Assembly (NCBI GenBank): GCA_036971715.1 | Contig: JAVHJL010000003.1 | Location: forward strand, 62,001-126,000 | Length of the DNA: 64,000 nt | From: Arthrobotrys musiformis | Taxonomy: Eukaryota > Ascomycota > Orbiliomycetes > Orbiliales > Orbiliaceae | Direction: 5' to 3' | Shown: positions 58,301 to 64,000 of the stretch, piece after piece | Layout of the letters: each line of letters opens with the position of its first letter | How positions within the stretch are numbered: position 1 is the stretch's first letter | Notes under the pieces: model-generated | Database searches by the model: none | Seen by the model: only the letters and a program-made list of their open reading frames with translations | Told to the model about the DNA's origin: nothing | Made by a program: the position numbers and the translations under genes

Positions 58301-60576
58301 CGGGAACAATGCACCGAGCCGACTAGCCCTTGTAGTAACGAACGGCCCAGACGATGTTCCACTCGGAGTTCCAACACCGGATGAGTCTCCCGAAGGGCCG
58401 AAGAAGCCACTGGGCCCCATGTTTTGGGGTGTCCCCGTCCCGAGTGCGCCAGGAGGCGCCGGATTGGACCAAACACCGGGAGCTCCAAGAGGATTATTGA
58501 AGCTTCCAGCGAGTCCTCCGAAGTTAGGCATACCGGCACCGATGATGCCAGCACTAGAAGTTTGGCTTCGGTCACTTCCGCCAGGGGGTCTGAAGTTTCT
58601 CAGGCTGCTGCCCTCTTCACCAGCACCCTCCTCGGTTTCCGGAATAGGGCTTTGGTAAGGGTTGGTGGAAGACGGTGATGGATTTTCTGGCTCTAGGGAT
58701 CCTGAAGGTGGGCCACCGATCTGGGTCTGAATGTGATGGAACCCGGAGAGTGGGGTATGCTGTCCTTGCCTCGATGATGAAGGGCTGGCAACACTGCTTC
58801 CAAAGGTGTTGAAGGCACTGCTGCCGATGTTTCTTGTCGGAGAGCTCATCATATTGCGTCCAATGGCTCCGACGGCAGCTTCATTAAAATAGGAGTCCTG
58901 TGCTAATTGGCTATGAGGGTTGCGAAGTCCGTCGTCCAAAGGGTTTTCAACATCAAGGTCACCAGGCTGAAGCGATTTCCGGGGATTATAGGGGTCAGTA
59001 TCCGTGCTATCGGAACGACGGCCATACTCATCGCGCCCAAGTTCAGGCTCAGCTTCGGACTCTCTGGCAAGTTCCTGCAAGGATGACCGGGTTTCCGTGT
59101 TCTTGGCATCTTGCTTGGGGGCATCGTCGGTTTCTTCGTTTTCCTCTTCGACTCGATCACCAACAAGGCTCCTCCCGGCGGACTTTCCAAGACTTCCAAA
59201 CTTCTTATCCCCTTCTGCTTTCGTAGCGGGAACTCCGGAGTTAAGAACAAAGCTGCTGCCACCCACGCCACCAAAGGCTCCATTGGAGAAGGCCCCAAAC
59301 GCTGAGCCTCCTGGAGTGATTGGACTGGAAACACCCCAGGGACCACCGCTAGCCTGTCGCTTAAATACGCCACGGCTAGGTCCAGAATCCTCAGTGTCGC
59401 GCGCATCATCACCTGGCTGATTGAAGGGTGGCCGGCCACTGAACCTATCGAAGGGGTTTCCAGGATCATCCCGGTCAGTTCTACGACGAACCAAAGGATT
59501 GGTTTCTCCGGTATCACGCCGAGGTCGATTTCGAGCAGTTGGAGATGCCGTCCCAGTAGGTGCCGTCGTTCCAGTGGAAGAAACAGAAATGTTCGACTTG
59601 TGGAAGTTGCTGTTCAGATTGGTTGATGATGTTGAACTACGTGGCTGGTTGACCTGGCTGGGAGGGACTGACGTGCTATTGGGTCCACCAGGAGTATTTG
59701 GTGTCTGATGAGGTTTCTGTACAGAATTTACACTCTGAAATAGTTCCCTCTCTTCAGATGACATGGCCTCAAGGGAAACAGGCCGCTGTTGGCCAGAGGA
59801 ATCCCAGCAGGCTTCTGTCCCGTTCCCGCTACGCTCCCTAGACCCACCTCCAAATAAGCCCTCCTTCTCACTTTCCCCTAACAGCAATTTGTTGATTTTG
59901 CTAATATCGGAAAGTGTTCCATTCAGCTCGAGACCCTCGAACTTATTAAGCATATACTCTTTGGAATACTTGTAAGGATTCGAGGCATCTCTGCCCGTAG
60001 AATTTGGTGGTTGGTATGCAACCGACGAAGGTGTGGCAGTTCCAGAGGCATTACCCGTTAACGACGCCGATGAAGGGTACTCTCTAGGATGGTGAGTGAG
60101 CGTCGTAGATAGCGAGGGACGTCGAGGACCAGATTGATTGGATGTGGAGTTGTTGACTGGTGTATTGGATGACGAAACGCCATTGGTTCGACGACCCCTG
60201 GAGAGAGGAGATTGAAATTAGACCTTGCCATGAAAGAACAGAACAACGAAGAATGATTCGCTAAATTTTTTCTTTTAAAAAAAAAGATGTGACGACGTCA
60301 CGCGAAAGGAAACTTTTCCAGGACTAGACGAAGAGAATTTGGCCATCAGGCTATTCCTAAGATAGGTTTTTCCCATGTAGGCTGCAGGTACCAGAGCGAT
60401 GGAATGGAGGGGTCGGTGTGGGGTAGTGTGGGGTGCAAACTGACGAAAAGCACTTACCATTCCATCTGTTGACTGCCAGAGGAGATATGTCCTCCGATAG
60501 ATACGCCGTTGCCTATCGAACTGGAGTCTTTGGAGGCAGAATTTGAAGAAGACATCGCTGATGACTGTCCAGACAT
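55307..60576 (-). CDS. Large GYF-domain protein (Smy2/Syh1/GIGYF-like)
   Basis: Exons 60576-60458, 60197-55687 and 55626-55307 (complement) give 1649 residues. The GYF domain sits near residues 800-850: WVYKDPTGKIQGPFSGLEM, then HDWYKAGFF, with GFF in place of GYF. GYF domains bind proline-rich ligands; yeast Smy2 and Syh1 and animal GIGYF proteins act in translational repression, co-translational quality control and ER-Golgi transport. The N-terminal half is disordered and Ser/Gly/Pro-rich. After the GYF domain come Gln-rich, coiled-coil (QARRQEQAQQAALAAANA) and Ala/Pro-rich stretches. A conserved C-terminal block reads FMKWCKINLKGLNSGVN, then VDEFVMMIMSFPPE and DGRRFAEEFIRRRK. The last intron (60 nt, GTACGT, GCTAAC, GTAG) is stop-free and in frame, so it hides inside the long ORF; removing it restores this block. 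Confidence 0.93.
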
Positions 60577-61551
60577 TTTGATAGTATGTGTAAAAAAATA
60601 ATAGATATTATACGAGAGTCCGAGGTAGGCTATGGATATCCAGTAGCTGATTTCGGACGAAAAGATACGGTCGAGGGTGACGCGAGAAAAAAAGAGACAG
60701 ATATCCTGCGAAGGCGAGGAGAGAGAGGTGTCTTGTGCCTGAATTAAGGTATTGAGGCACAAACAAGAACCAGACGAAGATTACTACCGAGTTGACCGGA
60801 CGGAAGGAGTAGGGTACAGGCCAAGCAAGATGAGGTTTGGAGATGAGATTGAGGTTGATGGCCGGGGTGGTCGTCGAGGTGGTTCCGATGGGATGCTTGT
60901 GAAGGAGAGCAGCCGACGGGAAGAGACCACTTGTGGCTTGTTTGAAGGGTAGTGGTGGGAGATATCCGGGGAAAGAAAATCCTCTCGATTGGCGGCAGGG
61001 AAGAGTTTCTATTCTGCCTGATTGACCGCGACGGAAAGGCTGGAAAGGGAGAGACCGTATCTGAAAGGATTGCGAGGGAGCAGGCGATGACGCTGAATGC
61101 AGACTGGTGGTCGGAGGGAGCGATGATGCTTGGAGGGAGACGACGATGTCTTGTGGATGGTGGATGGTGGTTGTGGATTTGACGGTGCGGTGCGGTGCGG
61201 TGTGTGGAATTAATTCGAGTGTGAAAATTGAGGAGAGAAAAATCCAGTCAACGAAAAGAAGAAGTAAAATTCCTTTTTTTTTCTTCCACCGGCTGGCCGA
61301 ATCGGGTAATTCTCGATGGGCAAACGTCACAACACGCAACACGGTCCTCCAACAGCAACCAACAAGAAAGCCCAGTTGCCTGTTGCTGGTTGCTGGTTGC
61401 TAGTTGCCAGTTGCAGTTACAGAAATGATATCTGTAACTTGTCTCCGGGCTTCTATAAAAAGAATCGAACCAGGCCTGCGGTCTCGAACCTCCAGCGATG
61501 ACGGAGGAGAAGAACTGCTGACCAAGTTGCTCTTGATCCAGCAGAAAAGAA

Positions 61552-61607
61552 AGTAGTAGTAGCAGTAGTAGCAGCAGTAGCAGCAGTAGTAGCAGCAGTA
61601 GTGGTGG
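61552..61607. repeat. AGT/AGC trinucleotide repeat
   Basis: About 18 triplets of mixed AGT and AGC, ending in GGTGGT, in the upstream region of the GYF-domain gene. Not inside a credible open frame. Confidence 0.85.
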
Positions 61608-62080
61608 TATGCGTATGCAGCAATATGTATAATTGTCCCAGGCGTGCGTTCGCTAGCAAACGGTCCCGAGATCGAACGGCGTTATTATGTTTGAGGAACC
61701 AAGAGCCTCAAAGATGAATCTGGAAATGACAATCGAGAGCAGAGCAGATTATTACCTTGTGGTTGATTTCGATCACCTTGTTTGTAGAGTAGAGCAGGCC
61801 AGAGCAGAGAGTTAGGTTGGGGGCTAAATGCAGCAGTGCTAGTGAGGTCAACTTGTACTTTTGTGCTTGTACTTTCACGCGTTAATGCGATATCGAGAGA
61901 GATGCAGCGAGCAGTTAGAAAATTGGGGAGTCTAAAGGAAATCAACAGCAGCAAACACACGAGACTCCAGCGCTATGCGAAAGGAAGATTGATTAAACGA
62001 GAGAGCACTTAGCTGTCTTTTTGGATGTTTCTCTTCTTCTTTTTTTTGTTTTTTTCGTATCGTATTTGCAAGTTTTCCGG

Positions 62081-62180
62081 TGTTTTTATTTTATTTTATT
62101 TTACTTTATTTTATTTTACCTTATTTTTTTATATGTATAAAAAAAATAAGAATAAGAATAAGAATAAGAATAAGAATAAA
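62081..62180. repeat. Adjacent TTTTA and AATAAG microsatellites
   Basis: A run of TTTTA pentamers with small variants (62084-62128) is followed, after a short T-run and an A-run, by about six AATAAG hexamers (62144-62180). Intergenic. Confidence 0.85.
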
Positions 62181-62515
62181 TAAAAAAAGAAAAGAAAAAA
62201 GAAGTTGCTTTTGGGAACGTCGAGTGATTCAATAAAGAAATTCGTTGACACGTCGAGGCGGGCGTTTTCGTATGTTGGAGCGTTATTATAATATTAGTTG
62301 ATAATGATAATAAGGATAATAAGAATAATAAAAGTAATAAGAGTAAAGGGACGAGAGTATAATAAAACTAGTCGGTTGGTTGGTGGCTAATGGTCGCTAG
62401 TCAGTCAGTCAGTCCATGAATTAGGTCGGACGCGGACAGACAGGGCAAATGGCAAGGGCCTTTATAACCGTTGGATCGATTGGCCTGGTCCAGCTAGCAG
62501 GAAACGTAACAGGGT

Positions 62516-62554
62516 ACCTGAACCTGAACTTGAACTTGAACCCGAACCTGACCC
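62516..62554. repeat. GAACCT/GAACTT hexanucleotide repeat
   Basis: About six hexamers reading CCTGAA or CTTGAA with one-base variants. A related run (TTGAAC and TCGAAC units) recurs at 62929-62964, about 400 bases away. Confidence 0.8.
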
Positions 62555-62928
62555 GGCACAGGCGAACAGAGGATGAAAAATAAGAGGGGGGTGGAATGGA
62601 ATGGAAAGGAAGGCAGCGGGAAAGATGGGATGAAGCCCGGGGGAAGCAGGACGGGACGGGGTGGGATGGTAATGATTGGGGTGGTAGTGATGATGATGGT
62701 GATGATGGTGATGGGAATGGGGATGAAGTCGGTGACAATGCTGGCGACGACGATGGTGGAGAAGAGAGCAAAGAGGAATTCGAAGGGCAGATGGGAGAGG
62801 GAAGAGAAGGAGAAAAAGAAGAGGGGCTTCGAGGTGGTCGTGTGGGATTCGATGGAGAAGCGGGCTCGTTAAAATTAATTAAAATTTAGTTAATTGACGA
62901 AACGAACGGACTTGAACTTGCTATTGAA

Positions 62929-62964
62929 TTGCGATTGAACTTGAACTCGAACTCGAACTTGAAC
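62929..62964. repeat. Second GAACTT/GAACTC hexanucleotide repeat
   Basis: About six hexamers (TTGAAC, TCGAAC) close in sequence to the run at 62516-62554. Intergenic. Confidence 0.8.
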
Positions 62965-64000
62965 GAATTAACGGACGAACAAAAATACCAATCGAACCGA
63001 GTCGACGAGCGGAAGAAGCCTTTTCGTGTCAATGTTTTTCCTTGGCCGGGGAACTTTTTCTTTTTTGAAGGTTTGCACAGCTAAACAGCCAGAAAGGCAC
63101 GGAAAAACGAACAGCAGCACGATATTATACGTATGGTAGACGTATATACGCACGTACTGACATGTGTGCGGAGGGTTCCGACGGCCACGAGACTAGGGCT
63201 TCGTTACGACCGGGGAGAGGGTATACGGGATATATCTGTATATATCGACCGATATATAACTATATAAACCGAAAAAAAGGCGTCTATAGGTGCGTATAAA
63301 TAGCCTCAAGATCGACCTATCCACCCGAAGGCCGACTGGCGAACCGACGAACTGACAACCGTTCGAACTGCAGTGACGAACAATCTCTCGCAACAGCGGA
63401 TTCGGGTCGTGTCGAGTCGACCGGTACTGCAGTACTTACTTTTTTACTTTTACTTCCGTGCCGACGACGCTTGAGCACTTGCGGAGTGTGCAAAAGCAAT
63501 TGGAAGTGCAGCGCAGCGCAGAGCAGAATTTAGAAATAGAACTAGATTCGAATTCGAATTCGAACTGTGCAGTTTGCAGTTAAGTTGCAGTTGAGTTGCA
63601 GTGCAGTAACAATGCAAATTCATGCAGCCAGCCAGCAGTGGTCGCACACAACCACGCACGTTTTTGGTCTGTCGAGTCGCCTAGCGAAAAGAACTAGCAC
63701 TAGCACTACTAGCAGCAGGGCCAAGAGAACAAGTGCACGATGCTTAAAACCAGGCTAAGGGAGAGGAATGGGCAGGTATCGAGCCCTAGATGGGATGGTA
63801 GCTAATATAATTGTCCTCGAGATCAGAATCGACAGATCGATTGAAGGGAATTCCTCCACGTCGTTCCGATTAATTCTGCCGCATGGAGCCCTTGTTCTCG
63901 TTTTTCTTCTTTCGACTTCTTTCTCCTCCTCCTCCTCTTCCCTTTTTTTTTTTTTTCTTCCCCCTTCTCTTTGGAAAGCAAGAAAATTTTTTTTCGAAAG

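Larger units (their letters stand above)
60577..64000. other. Repeat-rich region upstream of the GYF-domain gene
   Basis: No gene is supported in 3.4 kb to the window edge. The longest frame (60608-61342, minus, 244 codons) lies in the GYF gene's leader, is Ser/Pro/His-rich and has no recognisable domain. The rest holds several simple repeats: AGC/AGT triplets, TTTTA and AATAAG units, GAACCT/GAACTT hexamers, and GATGGTGATGATGG near 62690-62720. The last 100 bases are pyrimidine-rich. Confidence 0.5.

Noticed and set aside
60608..61342. 244-codon minus-strand frame just upstream of the GYF-domain gene
   Set aside because: It overlaps the probable 5' leader, is Ser/Pro/His-rich, and no splice joins it in frame to the downstream gene.
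61470..61495. GAACC/GGTTC-like inverted words considered as a tRNA T-arm
   Set aside because: No acceptor stem, anticodon arm or A box could be folded around it.
62421..62889. Frames with Ser/Pro or Gly/Asp runs on both strands
   Set aside because: Translations of simple repeats; not credible genes.

Overview
This window is a piece of nuclear chromosome from a filamentous ascomycete (Pezizomycotina). Nineteen protein-coding genes can be supported. Most carry one to five short introns with GT-AG ends and CTAAC-like branch points. The gene set fits such a fungus: an eight-cysteine CFEM surface protein, a PTH11-like seven-helix receptor, a GH7 cellobiohydrolase with a CBM1, a Cdc3-type septin and a GYF-domain protein. 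The class cannot be read from the sequence alone. No rRNA, convincing tRNA, CRISPR, transposon or telomere was found. Exon coordinates below come from joining reading frames at splice signals by eye, so they are models and not transcript data.

Layout. 1-10 kb holds surface and signalling genes: a secreted cysteine-rich protein, a CFEM GPI-anchored protein, a BTB-domain protein and a PTH11-like receptor. 10-16 kb holds an unrecognised, probably mitochondrial 746-residue protein, a secreted protein of unknown function and a TDT-family (Mae1/Ssu1-like) transporter. The last two are divergent over a 449-bp shared promoter. 18-24 kb holds a POT/PTR2 peptide transporter and a secreted cellobiohydrolase. 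24-34 kb is gene-poor, with only a GNAT acetyltransferase and a two-RRM RNA-binding protein. 34-44 kb holds an atypical-SDR (NmrA/epimerase-like) protein, a secreted subtilisin-like protease, a cysteine-rich protein of unknown function and an MDR-family oxidoreductase. 46-60 kb holds housekeeping cell-biology genes: Cdc3-type septin, peroxisomal crotonase-fold enzyme, Pom33/TMEM33 membrane protein and a large GYF-domain protein. 60.6-64 kb has no gene but is rich in simple repeats.

Functionally the window is a mixture and not one pathway. Extracellular digestion and uptake (GH7, subtilase, peptide transporter, TDT carrier) form a loose nutritional theme. The other genes serve membrane traffic, septation, RNA metabolism and peroxisomal acyl-CoA metabolism. 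I see no biosynthetic gene cluster. The most unusual observations concern gene structure: stop-free introns with lengths divisible by three hidden inside long ORFs, a GC-AG intron, a probable 4-nt first exon in the septin gene, and an in-frame TAG in the subtilase that is removed only if a 69-nt intron is spliced. The cellobiohydrolase also has a cysteine-bearing extension between its catalytic core and linker.
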